Origin: Hungatella hathewayi WAL-18680
GTDB taxonomy: Bacteria > Bacillota > Clostridia > Lachnospirales > Lachnospiraceae
Reading direction: 5' to 3'
Length of the DNA: 64,000 nt
NCBI RefSeq assembly: GCF_000235505.1
Contig: NZ_JH379030.1
Coordinates: 78,609-142,608, forward strand
In this document: positions 34,279 through 46,718 of the stretch, piece after piece
Layout of the letters: each line of letters starts with the position of its first letter
Numbering within the stretch: position 1 is the stretch's first letter
Notes under the pieces: generated by a model
What the model was told of the DNA's origin: nothing
The model's database searches: none
What the model saw: only the letters and a program-made list of their open reading frames with translations
Position numbers and translations under genes: made by a program

Positions 34279-36132
34279 TTATTTCCCCTCCTCACTTTGC
34301 TCAATCTGCTCCACTGGTGCCATTGGCTCACTCTGAACACCCTCTTCCACAATTCCGCCGGTGCTTTCTTCTTCCTGGCTTTCCACCCACACTTCATTCA
34401 TGATGGCGGAACGTTTCTTCTTCTGTTTGATCATATAGTACAGCAATGCCAGAACCGCGGCTATTCCTGCTGCCCCTGCCGCCAGCCACCACCACCAGAT
34501 GGCTCCTACCAGCGCGTAACTGGAACAGTGCTCCATTCTTGGTATTACTGCGAAACCTTCGCTGTCAAAACCGACATTGGTGTATAATGTCTCCGGTTTG
34601 CCTAAATCGGTGTTGTAGGTCTGATAAGAAACGGTTTTCTCCTCCGGGAAACCGGCAAGGTTCTTGACTCTTAAAGATGCCGGCGCTGGCAGGGGACCGT
34701 GGTAATTGATGCTGAACAGTTGTACCCGTCTCCATCTTGCAAGGGAACTCAATGCATTTTCCGCATTCTCGATGTCCTGACTGTCATTATGGATATACAG
34801 GTCAGTGTCAACTGCCTCCACCTGCTTCAAATCTTCGGATGTGAAATGCCATTCATACCATAAATCTTCATCATCGCTCGGATTGTAAATCTTCGATTTC
34901 AGGTTAAACCCTTTCTCTCCTGCAAAGGCAAATGCATTCTCCGATATGACCAGACTGCCTGCATCGCTGTGCGCTCCCGGAAGACTGTATGTCATCGTCA
35001 TGGCGCCGGTCTCTTTGTCATATTCAACCGATAAATCTTTTCCTTCCGTATCCTCCTTCTCAAAGAAACCTGCCGGGAAGATGGCGGCGGCACCGTCTTT
35101 ATCGCCCTCGCGGAATATAACCTGAACATCGGCTTTTTTCGATTTTGCCGTATCCATAACGCTGTGAGGGATTTGGGCCTGTCTGACTACCAAAGTTTCT
35201 GTTTTGGGCTCCTCGTTGATGACAATCAAACTCCAGCCATCCTCTTCGGTGTATCTCGTCCAAAGTTCATTATCTCCAAGAAGTCCTTTGTCATGCTCGG
35301 AAAATACGCCCGTTTTCAGAGGGTCCACACCCTCTTCTCCTGCCTCAATCGTTAACGGTTCTCCGGAATCGATGGAGTTGTTTATCTCATCCTCGGTAAT
35401 CCGTATCCAGACACCATCTCCGCTTTCCGGCATGGTAGGATTCGTCTCGATGCCGCCTGGTGACTCCGGCTGATTGTCTTCGTCCTGGTTGTTCTCGTCT
35501 GTGGGTTCTGTGTTCTGGTCGTCTTCGCCTGGCTGGGTGCCGGCTGGATTTTGATTGCCGGTTGTCGGCTGACCGGGGATGATGGTGGTGTCGTCCTGTC
35601 CTGGAATATTTTCTCCAGTGTCGCCCGGTGTGATTCCACCTGGCTGGCTCTCAGAGGTATCAATGCCGGGGCCTTTACCTGTACTTGGACCGTTGGTTCC
35701 ACTTCCGCCACCACCTGGACCACCACCACTGCCACCACTCTTATCTAGTGGCAGGTATACTTCTATCTCTACATTATCCTCTATACAAGTATATTCTACA
35801 ATTTCACTTTCATAGCCTCCACAGCCAACATAAACATCATATTTCTGCTGCTCTACCAGACCTGTCAATGTTACTTTCCCTGTTTTATTTGTTAATGCAT
35901 AGTTACTCCAACTATCAAGAGCTACGGTTGCATTTTCTAATAATGTTCCATCCTTACCGTCGTAAACCACAACCGTCACAGACATATTATTCTTCAGCAC
36001 TTTCCCCTGCAGCTGAATATCCGCGGTTCCCCCATCACTTTCCACTGCCCCATATGTAAGCGCCTGCATCTGTGGCATCTGGAACAGGAGACAGGCCATC
36101 ATCATGCCCGCCACCATTTTTCTTATTCTCAT
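34279..36132 (-). CDS. Large surface protein with Gly/Pro/Thr-rich stalk and C-terminal membrane anchor
   Basis: 617 residues: signal peptide (1 to about 30), a carboxypeptidase-regulatory/CnaB-like beta domain (about 40-130, TVALDSWSNYALTNKTGKVT), a low-complexity Gly/Pro/Thr/Asn-rich stalk (about 131-245) and a globular region (250-535). A transmembrane helix at about 540-565 (WWWWLAAGAAGIAAVLALLY) and a Lys-rich then Glu-rich cytoplasmic tail follow. There is no LPxTG motif. The protein probably projects from the membrane through the wall together with the next gene's product. Function unknown. Confidence 0.78.
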   Translation of the reverse strand: MRIRKMVAGMMMACLLFQMPQMQALTYGAVESDGGTADIQLQGKVLKNNMSVTVVVYDGKDGTLLENATVALDSWSNYALTNKTGKVTLTGLVEQQKYDVYVGCGGYESEIVEYTCIEDNVEIEVYLPLDKSGGSGGGPGGGGSGTNGPSTGKGPGIDTSESQPGGITPGDTGENIPGQDDTTIIPGQPTTGNQNPAGTQPGEDDQNTEPTDENNQDEDNQPESPGGIETNPTMPESGDGVWIRITEDEINNSIDSGEPLTIEAGEEGVDPLKTGVFSEHDKGLLGDNELWTRYTEEDGWSLIVINEEPKTETLVVRQAQIPHSVMDTAKSKKADVQVIFREGDKDGAAAIFPAGFFEKEDTEGKDLSVEYDKETGAMTMTYSLPGAHSDAGSLVISENAFAFAGEKGFNLKSKIYNPSDDEDLWYEWHFTSEDLKQVEAVDTDLYIHNDSQDIENAENALSSLARWRRVQLFSINYHGPLPAPASLRVKNLAGFPEEKTVSYQTYNTDLGKPETLYTNVGFDSEGFAVIPRMEHCSSYALVGAIWWWWLAAGAAGIAAVLALLYYMIKQKKKRSAIMNEVWVESQEEESTGGIVEEGVQSEPMAPVEQIEQSEEGK

Positions 36133-36224
36133 TCCCTTTTTCCGCCTGCCTTCCTCATTCGCATTTATCCACGTTTTACGATTTATGGATAAGCGTCCTT
36201 TTTACTTACTATAATACACTGAAG

Positions 36225-36244
36225 CAGGCTTGTTGGCAAGCCTG
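36225..36244. repeat. Palindrome CAGGCTTG-TTGG-CAAGCCTG
   Basis: An 8-bp perfect inverted repeat with a 4-base loop in the 148-base gap after sbcC. It lacks a T run on the minus strand, so it is at best a weak terminator for sbcC or an operator for the surface-protein operon. A TATTATAGT -10-like box lies next to it on the minus strand. Confidence 0.45.
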
Positions 36245-36280
36245 TTGTTAGAAACAAATTCCAAAAATGTTATAATTTAG

Positions 36281-39232
36281 TCAAACTTCTATCGCTACCC
36301 GACTCCCGATTCCATCCCTTCCTCTGTTTTTAGTCACAACAATTTTCTTATCTATCCGCTCCTTCAATTCCGCCACATGGGAAATAATCCCGACCATCCG
36401 GCTTCCTTCCGTCAGTCCCTCCAGCGCCTTCATGGCCTGGTTTAAGGATTCCTCATCCAGAGAGCCAAACCCCTCGTCCACAAACATAACATCCAGTCGG
36501 ATTCCTCCGGCGCTTGACTGTATCTCATCGGAAAGTCCCAGCGCCAAAGCCAACGATGCCTGAAAGGACTCACCGCCGGACAATGTTTTGACACTTCGCT
36601 CCGTCCGGTTATAGTGGTCGATAACGTTCAATTCCAGCCCCGCCTTCTCCCGTCTGCCTTCCCCGTCCTCCTGGCGCTTCAACTCATACTGGCCACGGCT
36701 CATGGTCAGAAGGCGCAGATTGGCCCGCCTTATAATGCTGTCAAAATACGTCATCTGTATGTAGGTCTCCAGCTCCACCTTCCTCTTGCCATTCAACATT
36801 CCGTTGGCCGTGTCCGACAAAGCCTTCTTCCAGGTATATTCCCGCTCCAACGCCGCCATAATTTCCTGCTGCCCGCTGACTTTCTCATAGATTTCCCGGT
36901 TCTTTCTGCATGCAGTATACAGTTCTGTTCTCTCACCTGAGAGCCGCGCCTTCTCCTCCGCCAGTCGCTGCTGGCGCGCCACAATCTCTTCCTCCTTGAA
37001 ATCGCCTTCCCCTTCCAGCTGTTTTTGAAGCGTGGCGATTGCGGACTCCCTGTCGCGAACCTGCTGCTGACATGCCGCATAATTCTGCTCCGCCTTATCC
37101 CGCTCTTCCTCCAGCCTCATTTTCCTCTCTTTATAAGCAGCAATCTCTGTTTCCAGTTCCTGTCTGCTCTGCCCGCCAAGAAGCACCTGTTTCTCCTCCA
37201 TCTGTGCCGCCAATGATTCCAGTTCCGCCGTAAGCCGCGTCACCAAAAGTTCCTGCTGCCAGATTTCCTCCTCCAACTTCTTGAAACGAAGTTCCTGTTC
37301 AGGAATCAACTGTTCCAGCTGACGTTTCATTTCCAGCTTTCTCTCGCATACGGGAAGCTCCTGCCGAATCTGTTCCAGCCATCTTGTCAGACATTCCAAT
37401 ATGTAATTTACCACTTCATTTTTATCGCCATCCGACTCAGACGTTCGGAGTCCATCCCCTTCCTGTCCGTTTCTGTCAGCCACAGTCTCCCTTGCCGCCG
37501 CCACCTCAGACGTCCATGCCATACTGACGGCCTCTGCTGATAATATCTCCGGCCCTGCCTCTTCAAGCAGCTTGCTGCCCTCCTTCACAATCCGTTCCGT
37601 CTCCTCCTCGATCTGCGTGCGCAAATGTCTCGCGTCCCCGCTGAACCGCTCCACACAGGTCTCCGCCGCCGTCACATCTTCCTTCAGCTGCTCCAGCATT
37701 TCCTTCCCTGGCGCCTCCGCATGAAACTGGGCTAAAACAGGATGATGAACGGAACCACACACAGGACACGCTTCCCCTTCTGACAGCCCGCTGGCCAAAA
37801 CCCCCGCCTGGGCATCCAGAAACAGCTGCTCCTGTTCCGCATAAAACCGGCGTTTCCGATTTCTCTCATCCGTGGCCGCCACATAGGCTTCCTGGCACCG
37901 CAAAAGTTCCACACGCCACTGTTCCAACTGGCGTCCCCGCCCTGCCAGTTCCTGAAGCTGCCGCCTTCGTCCTTCCAAAAGCGCCTTCTCCTCCCCGGCA
38001 TTTTTTATCGTCTCCAGCTGCTTCTTCTCATCTTCTATTTTGTTCCCAAGCGCCAGTTTCTCCTCCGCCAGTTCCTTCTTCCTGAGCCGTGCTTCACGCT
38101 CCGCCTTCTGCTTCTGGGCTGTCTCCTGCAATTCTCTCTCTAAAGCCTGGTATAATTCCAATTTCTTTGTCCCGGCCTGAATCAGTTCCGCCAGTTCCTC
38201 ACATGCCCCAGCCGCCTCTCGCGTCTCCTTTCGAACGGATTCGGCCCGCTCCAGTTCCGGCAGCAACACCCCCAGCCGTTCCTCATGTACCTTCAAGTCT
38301 TCCTTCAATTTCCCATACTGTCTCACTTTCCCCAACAGCTGGTTTTCCTTCTGTATCGCGGATTCCAACTTCCCAAGATGCCCATCCAGCTCTGTCAAAT
38401 CCTTCTCATCCACCGCCAGCAGTTCTCCTAACAGCTCCATCCCCCGCTCCAGCTGTCCCTCAAACTTTGCTGCCTTCAACTCCGCCAGTTCCGCCGCCAG
38501 AGCGTGCTTAAACTCCCTCACGCTTCTAACTTCACAATCCAGTTCTGTACTGTCCTGCACTCCTGCGCTAACAGCCGCCGCCTCACAGGCCACCCCGCTC
38601 ATATCCTGATAGACGCTCCGCCTCATCTCATCATAGACATTCCACCGCTCCCGCACATCATCCTTCAACCGGTTCTGTATCTCCTGATACACCCCCGTAT
38701 GAAAAATCTGCCGGAATATCACACTCCGCTCCGCCGTCCCCGCCAGCAGCAGCTTTTGGAAATCCCCCTGGGCAATCATGGCAATCTGGGTAAACTGTCT
38801 GTAATCCAGCCCAATCAGCTCCACAACTGCCTTCGTCACCTCTTTCGTCTTCGTCACCGGCTGCCGCCCGTCGGGATAGACAAGGGTCGCATCCCCTTTC
38901 TGCATGGTCATTCCCTCGCCCCGCCCCTTTGGCCGCAGATACTCCGGATTCCTCGTTACCACATAGGTTTTCCCCTGGTAGCCAAAGGTCAGCTCCACAA
39001 AAGTCGGAACCTCATCTTTCGCATACTTACTGCGAAACATCCCCGTCTCCCGCACTTCTCCGCTGGCTTCCCCATAGAGCGCAAACGTAATCGCATCAAA
39101 AATGGTCGTCTTCCCGGCTCCGGTATCCCCCGTAATCAGATAAAGTCCCCTGCTTCCCAGACGTCCAAAATCAATCTCCGTCCTCTCCGCATAAGGCCCA
39201 AACGCACTTATAATCAATTTCTCCGGTCTCAT
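36281..39232 (-). CDS. sbcC: Exonuclease SbcC (Rad50-like ATPase)
   Basis: 983 residues with an N-terminal Walker A (ITGDTGAGKTTIFDAI, about 35), a long coiled coil with a central zinc hook (GEACPVCGSVHH, about 487), a C-terminal ABC signature (LSGGESFQASLALALGLS) and Walker B (VMFVDEGFGSLDEE). Together with SbcD it forms the SMC-type nuclease that opens hairpins and processes DNA ends. The start overlaps the stop of sbcD by 4 bases (ATGA). Full length, no anomaly. Confidence 0.95.
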   Translation of the reverse strand: MRPEKLIISAFGPYAERTEIDFGRLGSRGLYLITGDTGAGKTTIFDAITFALYGEASGEVRETGMFRSKYAKDEVPTFVELTFGYQGKTYVVTRNPEYLRPKGRGEGMTMQKGDATLVYPDGRQPVTKTKEVTKAVVELIGLDYRQFTQIAMIAQGDFQKLLLAGTAERSVIFRQIFHTGVYQEIQNRLKDDVRERWNVYDEMRRSVYQDMSGVACEAAAVSAGVQDSTELDCEVRSVREFKHALAAELAELKAAKFEGQLERGMELLGELLAVDEKDLTELDGHLGKLESAIQKENQLLGKVRQYGKLKEDLKVHEERLGVLLPELERAESVRKETREAAGACEELAELIQAGTKKLELYQALERELQETAQKQKAEREARLRKKELAEEKLALGNKIEDEKKQLETIKNAGEEKALLEGRRRQLQELAGRGRQLEQWRVELLRCQEAYVAATDERNRKRRFYAEQEQLFLDAQAGVLASGLSEGEACPVCGSVHHPVLAQFHAEAPGKEMLEQLKEDVTAAETCVERFSGDARHLRTQIEEETERIVKEGSKLLEEAGPEILSAEAVSMAWTSEVAAARETVADRNGQEGDGLRTSESDGDKNEVVNYILECLTRWLEQIRQELPVCERKLEMKRQLEQLIPEQELRFKKLEEEIWQQELLVTRLTAELESLAAQMEEKQVLLGGQSRQELETEIAAYKERKMRLEEERDKAEQNYAACQQQVRDRESAIATLQKQLEGEGDFKEEEIVARQQRLAEEKARLSGERTELYTACRKNREIYEKVSGQQEIMAALEREYTWKKALSDTANGMLNGKRKVELETYIQMTYFDSIIRRANLRLLTMSRGQYELKRQEDGEGRREKAGLELNVIDHYNRTERSVKTLSGGESFQASLALALGLSDEIQSSAGGIRLDVMFVDEGFGSLDEESLNQAMKALEGLTEGSRMVGIISHVAELKERIDKKIVVTKNRGRDGIGSRVAIEV

Positions 39233-40371
39233 AATACATCCTTCTCTTCCAATATCGTTCTGATCAGCCGCCCGGCAAACTCCTGCTGCTTTTCACTCAT
39301 CGGCTGATTATTCTGAATCTCATAAAATTCCTCAAACAGCTCCAGCTCCGACTTCCGCTCCACATCCCCGGCGCCTTCCACTACCCGGCTCTCCCTGGTC
39401 CGCTTATTGTCATACTGAAGCCACATCAGATTTGGATAAATCACCCTCAATTTCTGCATCCCATCCGGAATATCCTCCTCATCCGTCAGCGTAATCTGAA
39501 GATAATCCTCTGTGTTCGTCCCCTGATAACATGACAGTGCTGTCACATCCAGATAGGTCCCCCGAATCTTTCTCATATCCCGCAGCGGCTTTAACGGAAT
39601 CTTCCGGATTTCGACGTTCCCCTTCTCCTTCATTTCCACCACAGTCACCGACTTCTCCTGCTCCGCCTCCGAGAAGGAATACTTTAACGGCGTCCCACAG
39701 TAACGCACCGTCTCCCTCCCCACCTGCTGTGGGCTGTGCAAATGCCCCAGGGCCACATAGTCAAATACCTCAAACGCCTCCACATCCACCTGGTCCACGC
39801 CGCCTACCGACAATTCCTCCGACTCACAGCGGCTGGCCCCCGTCACAAATTGATGGGCCACAAGCACATTTCGTTTCCCCGTATCCACCTCCATATGGGC
39901 CACCGCCGCCCGCACCGCGTCGTCATAACTCTTAATCTCTTCCTCCTCAAAGGCATGGCGGACCACCGCCGGCTTCACAAACGGCAGAAGATAGACACAC
40001 ACCTCCCCATACTCATCTGCAAGCCGCACCGGCTCCACGCTTCCCTCATACACCGGAGACAGGAAAATGCCCCTGCCGCCAAGCAGCCTTGCGCCAAACG
40101 AAAGCCGCTCCGCCGAATCATGGTTCCCGCTAATCACAAACACCGGAACTGAAAGCTGTGCCAGGCTGGTCAGAAACTCATCAAACACCACCACCGCCTC
40201 CGCCGGCGGAACCGGCTTATCATAGATGTCCCCGGCCAGAATCACCCCATCTGCCCGCTCCTCTTTCACCACCGCCAAAATCTGCGCCAGGATATATTTC
40301 TGGTCCTCAATCATGGAAAACTCATGCACCCGTTTCCCGATATGTAAATCTGATAAATGAATCAATTTCAC
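39229..40371 (-). CDS. sbcD: Exonuclease SbcD (Mre11-like nuclease)
   Basis: Starts VKLIHLSDLHIGKRVHEFSM, the calcineurin-type phosphoesterase entry motif, followed by ADGVILAGDIYDKPVP, VFVISGNHDSAERLSFG and DYVALGHLHSPQQVG, giving all the metal-binding Asp/His/Asn residues. I use GTG 40371, which matches the family start; the frame runs on to 40497, but those 42 residues lie across a terminator hairpin. It is transcribed with sbcC. Confidence 0.95.
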   Translation of the reverse strand: MKLIHLSDLHIGKRVHEFSMIEDQKYILAQILAVVKEERADGVILAGDIYDKPVPPAEAVVVFDEFLTSLAQLSVPVFVISGNHDSAERLSFGARLLGGRGIFLSPVYEGSVEPVRLADEYGEVCVYLLPFVKPAVVRHAFEEEEIKSYDDAVRAAVAHMEVDTGKRNVLVAHQFVTGASRCESEELSVGGVDQVDVEAFEVFDYVALGHLHSPQQVGRETVRYCGTPLKYSFSEAEQEKSVTVVEMKEKGNVEIRKIPLKPLRDMRKIRGTYLDVTALSCYQGTNTEDYLQITLTDEEDIPDGMQKLRVIYPNLMWLQYDNKRTRESRVVEGAGDVERKSELELFEEFYEIQNNQPMSEKQQEFAGRLIRTILEEKDVL

Positions 40372-40423
40372 CGTATTCTTTCTCCCGTCAATCAAGATAC
40401 TTCTATTATAATAGCCCCCATAG

Positions 40424-40470
40424 CAAAAAAGCCAGAGAAAAATGAATCTTGTCCATTTTTCCCAGGCTTT
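40424..40470 (-). terminator. Terminator of the beta-glucoside operon
   Basis: On the minus strand AAAGCCTGGGAAAAATG pairs with CATTTTTCTCTGGCTTT around a 9-base loop and is followed by TTTG. It closes the ROK gene's operon just before sbcD. Confidence 0.85.
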
Positions 40471-40505
40471 CCTGCCGCTTCCTATTTTAAATTTCATCCA
40501 TATTT

Positions 40506-41398
40506 CTATTCCCGTTCCAAATAATACTGCAGCGCCCCAACCAGGTTGGCATCGTTAAAATACTGGCAAGTCGTCACCTGGGCCTTCGGCACCCGGTAAG
40601 GAAACATGGATTCATAATACTCCAGATTCTTCCTGATATACGTAAGCAAAAGCGGCTGCCTGCTGATTCCACCCCCGATTGCAAACAACTCCGGGTCAAA
40701 AATCACTTGAAAATTCATGATCATAAAGGCAATATCCCGCGTAAACTTATCAAGCGCTTTTCGCACCAGCTCATCCCCGTCCTCAGCCCACCGGAACACG
40801 TCAAAGCCTGTCACACCTTCACTTGAAACTCCTCTCGCTCTCGCTGCCATGGTAATCAGACGTTCACTGCCATTTCGTTTTGCCCAGGTACTGCTCTCCA
40901 GATCGCATTCCTGTTCCATCATAATAAAGCTGAACTCTCCCGCCGCAAAATGCTTCCCCGTATGTACCTTGCCATCCTTGATAAAAGCTCCTCCGATTCC
41001 GGTCCCAAAGACCAGCACCACCGCGTCCTGGCAGCCCTTCAATGCTCCACAGGATACCTCCGCCAGAGCCGCGCATTTGGCATCATTCATGATAGTAACC
41101 GGCACCTGGCACCGCTCTCCCAAACGCTTGGCCAACGGAAACTGCTCCACATAAGTCAAATTCCCGCCCGTCACACAGATTCCACGTTCACTGTCAATCA
41201 TCCCCGGAACCGACATGGCAATTCCAGCCACATTTCCCTCCAATCTGCGATAAATCCCTTCCAGCACATCCAGATATCTCTCAATTCCCTCATAGGGCGT
41301 GGGCTCACTCCCTTTTTCATAAAAGTTCAGTTCCTTATCCATCACCGCATATTTGATGGAACTGCCCCCAACATCGATACACAAATACCTATTCTCCA

Positions 41399-41399
<1 letters not shown>
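40506..41399 (-). CDS. ROK-family sugar kinase, candidate beta-glucoside kinase
   Basis: 297 residues with the ROK phosphate motif (CIDVGGSSIKYAVMD), MSVPGMIDSERG, NDAKCAALAE (catalytic Asp), VLVFGTGIGGAFI and a GEF segment. It lacks the CxCGxxGCxE zinc motif found in most ROK glucokinases and ManNAc kinases. BglK-type beta-glucoside kinases also lack it. It overlaps the start of the 6-phospho-beta-glucosidase gene by one base. A kinase that phosphorylates imported beta-glucosides before hydrolysis would explain an ABC importer beside a phospho-glycosidase (inference). ManNAc kinase is the alternative, given the NanA-like gene in the operon. Confidence 0.85.
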
Positions 41400-43776
<2,377 letters not shown>

Positions 43777-43841
43777 TTTCCTCTCCCTTCCAGCACTAAT
43801 ACACGATCCATCCCGTCACACCGGTTCCGACACGGCAGACA

Positions 43842-43872
43842 GTTCCCCCACACCTCATCTCTGTGGGGGAAC
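43842..43872 (-). other. Intercistronic stem-loop in the sugar operon
   Basis: GTTCCCCCACA (43842-43852) and TGTGGGGGAAC (43862-43872) form a perfect 11-bp stem, extendable by GGCAG/CTGCC pairing outside. There is no T run on either strand, so it is more likely an mRNA-stabilising or processing element between lyase and aldo-keto reductase genes than a terminator. Confidence 0.6.
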
Positions 43873-43896
43873 CGCCTGTCACTGCCTTTCTGTCTC

Positions 43897-44822
43897 CTAC
43901 TCAGCAATCATAATATTCTTCCGGAATACCTCCACCAGCTGCTTTGCCGCGTCCTCCGGCACCTCATGGCCCGCAAAGGGTCCCTCCGGAGAACAGATTC
44001 CGGCCTTGATTCCATATATCCGCTCCAACAGCAGCTTAATCCCCGGCAGATTACCGATTTCCGGCCGGTTATACGCCTCCGCCACCTCATTGGCGCAGTA
44101 CTGAAGTTCCCTGGCTCCCTTGTAATCTCCCGCCTGCACACGCTCAAAAATCTGTTTGTGATGATAGCAGGTGACCGCCTGAAGCGCACCGATGTTGCCG
44201 TCCGCCCCCATGATCTGGGAGCAGACTGCCAGCTCATCCGCCCCGGTCAGAATATTTAAATCCGGCCGGTATTTTTAAACCGCTCCAGGATATAAAAGTT
44301 ATTATCCGTAAACTTGATCCCCCGGAATGTGGGAACCGCCTCCATGGCCTTCAAAAGCTCATCCGGCCCGATACTCTTTCCTGCCGTCAGCGTCTTACCG
44401 CCGGCCACCCAGTAGATATAAAATGGCGTACCCGGCGCCGCCTGCGCAATCCGCTTAAAATAATCCACATTGTCCTGGAGCGACGCGCTCTCGGAAATTC
44501 CCACGGAAGCCACGGCATAGGCGCCGTACCGCTCCGCATGAGCCGCCAGCTCTACCGAATCGTCCAGATTTTCATTATATCCCACATGCACGAAGATCGG
44601 TAACTGCTCTCTCCCCGCCTCCAGCACCGCCTGCGCCCAGATTTTTCGTTTCTCCACGCTCAGATCCGCACCTTCTCCGGTCCAGCCAAGCATATACAGC
44701 CCCGCTGCCCCCTGTTTGACATACATGTCAATCAGCGGCTTCGCAAGTTCCGTTTTCACTCTGCCCTCCCCATCCAAAGGCGTCACAAGCGCCGGAAGCA
44801 CTCCTGTCAATAACTCTTTCAT
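43897..44822 (-). pseudogene. NanA/DapA-family lyase, one frameshift
   Basis: The first part (44822 to about 44275) has MKELLTGVLPALVTPLDGEG, WTGEGADLS, FYIYWVAGG (catalytic Tyr region) and FRGIKFTDNNFYI (Schiff-base Lys). The rest, in another frame to 43897, continues LNILTGADELAVCSQIMGAD and GIKLLLERIYGIK. Adding one A to the A5 run at 44272-44276 joins them as FKKYRPDLNI, a normal lyase of about 308 residues. The sequence leans to N-acetylneuraminate-lyase-like members rather than dihydrodipicolinate synthase. The start follows GGAGG. The short homopolymer slip may be a sequencing error. Confidence 0.8.
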
Positions 44823-44900
44823 ACATTCTTTCCTCCATTTTCCCATATTCTAATCTTGCAAATCCAGCATTTCCTGTAGATACGCACCTTTTGTACGCAG

Positions 44901-45743
44901 CTACCCCTTCACCGCCCCGCTGGTCAGCCCCGCCACAAAATACTTGTTCAGCGTGACAAACACAATCAGCATCGGCACAACCGCCATCACCGTTCCGGCC
45001 ATCATCAAATCCCAGGAGGAGATGGCTTCCCCCGCATTCTTCATGGACATAATTCCCACCACCAGCGGCTGTTTATCCGGATTCCCCAGGGTAAACACAA
45101 GAGGCAGCAGATAATCATTCCAGGAATTCATAAAGGACAACAGCCCCACCGTGGCTATGAGCGGCTTCGTCAGCGGAAAGATAATATAGAGAAATGTCTT
45201 AAAAAAACTGCACCCGTCCATCTGGGCCGCCTCATCAATCTCCCTCGGTATTCCGTCAATAAACCCCTTCGACAGATACAACTGCGTCACATTGATTCCA
45301 AATATGTAGATAATAATGATACCCCACAGGGAATTATTCAAATGCATGCTCTTGGCAATCTGCAGCTGTGGAAACAGATACAGACTTCCCGCCGAGATAA
45401 ACATGGAAAATGTAATCAGTCCCAACAGCGGTTTCTTCCCCGGAAAATTCCCCCGGGAAAACACATACCCCGATGTGATGGAAGTGACAATCGTCCCAAT
45501 CACAATTGCCGTACACATAAATACACTGTTCCAGATATATTTCCTGAAATTTGACTCCTCCCACGCTCTGACATAATTGTGAAATGATATCTTCTCCGGG
45601 AAAAACGAGGAGGAAGTCAGAATCGCGCCGGTGGATTTAAACGATGACAGCACCACGTAGAAGATGGGAAATACCACCACCACCGCCAGCGCCCCAAGCG
45701 CCAGATACAGGACTGCCCCATAAACTCTCCGTTTTATTTTCAC
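44901..45743 (-). CDS. CUT1 sugar ABC permease, MalG-like
   Basis: 280 residues, six membrane helices, with the EAA loop GIPREIDEAAQMDGCSFFKT that contacts the ATPase and the typical end FVAGLTSGAVKG. It starts with GTG 45743 after GAGGGGG. It is the second permease of the importer; no ATPase gene is present, so it likely shares a genome-encoded MsmK-type ATPase, as is common for such operons. Confidence 0.93.
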   Translation of the reverse strand: MKIKRRVYGAVLYLALGALAVVVVFPIFYVVLSSFKSTGAILTSSSFFPEKISFHNYVRAWEESNFRKYIWNSVFMCTAIVIGTIVTSITSGYVFSRGNFPGKKPLLGLITFSMFISAGSLYLFPQLQIAKSMHLNNSLWGIIIIYIFGINVTQLYLSKGFIDGIPREIDEAAQMDGCSFFKTFLYIIFPLTKPLIATVGLLSFMNSWNDYLLPLVFTLGNPDKQPLVVGIMSMKNAGEAISSWDLMMAGTVMAVVPMLIVFVTLNKYFVAGLTSGAVKG

Positions 45744-45760
45744 TTATCTGTTCCCCCTCA

Positions 45761-46690
45761 CTAATAAAAATCTCCAACCTGCTTCGTGGCCTTCAAAAAG
45801 CCGCCGATGACAATGCTGATAATCAAAGCCGTAATCACCGCCAGCGCGGAAGAATATCCGTACTGGCTGATGGTATCCGCCGAGCCGTAGGAAAAGAAAT
45901 ACTTAAAGGTGTAGGACATCACCACCTCTGTGGATCCGCCCGGCTGCCCGTTGGTCAGCGCCAGTACCATATCCGACATCTTGATGCCGTTAACCAGAAA
46001 CAGCATCATCACAATCTTGATGGTCGGCGACAGCATCGGCAGCGTAATCTTTGTAAATCTCGTCCATGTGTTCACGCCGTCAAGGGAGGCGCACTCGTAT
46101 ATCTCCAGCGGGATATTCTGCAGCCCCATGATAAAAAATATCATGTTGGTGCCAAAGCCCCTCCACACACTGGCCAGGATAATTACAATATCCGCCAGCC
46201 CTTTTGTGCCAAACCAGTTCACATTTCTGGCAATCAGCCCCGACTGCTTTAACAGCAGGTTAACCGGCCCCTGGAAGGGGTCAAACAGCAGGTAGAACAC
46301 AATTCCCACAATGGCGGTACTCACAATCGCCGGTGAGAAAAACAGGGTTCGAAAGAACGCGTTAACCTTCTTCCCGCTGTTTAGCACCACTGCCAGAAAC
46401 AGCGCCAGCGGAATCTCCAGAACCAGCTTGCCGCCCACAATTAAAAAGGTGTTGGCTAACGACTGCCAGTATCTGGTATCCCTGGTAAAAGCGCGGATAT
46501 AATTGGCAAAGCCGATAAATTTTGCGGTGGTCATGCCGTCATAATCAAACCACGACCACCGGATCAGCCACAGCATCGGATAGATGGTGAACAGGAGGAA
46601 ACCGGCCAGCATCGGGGCAATCATCAGATAGCTCTGCACGGTATCCCTATTTTTCGACCATCCCGCCCCTCTATTTTTCTTCTTTTTCAT
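45761..46690 (-). CDS. CUT1 sugar ABC permease, MalF-like
   Basis: 309 residues, six membrane helices, with the EAA loop NIPLEIYECASLDGVNTWTR. The Lys/Arg-rich N-terminus precedes the first helix (MIAPMLAGFLLFTIYPMLW). It lies 28 bases after the binding-protein gene and 17 before the MalG-like gene. Confidence 0.93.
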   Translation of the reverse strand: MKKKKNRGAGWSKNRDTVQSYLMIAPMLAGFLLFTIYPMLWLIRWSWFDYDGMTTAKFIGFANYIRAFTRDTRYWQSLANTFLIVGGKLVLEIPLALFLAVVLNSGKKVNAFFRTLFFSPAIVSTAIVGIVFYLLFDPFQGPVNLLLKQSGLIARNVNWFGTKGLADIVIILASVWRGFGTNMIFFIMGLQNIPLEIYECASLDGVNTWTRFTKITLPMLSPTIKIVMMLFLVNGIKMSDMVLALTNGQPGGSTEVVMSYTFKYFFSYGSADTISQYGYSSALAVITALIISIVIGGFLKATKQVGDFY

Positions 46691-46718
46691 TTCCGTCCGC
46701 TCCTCTTTTTACTCACTT

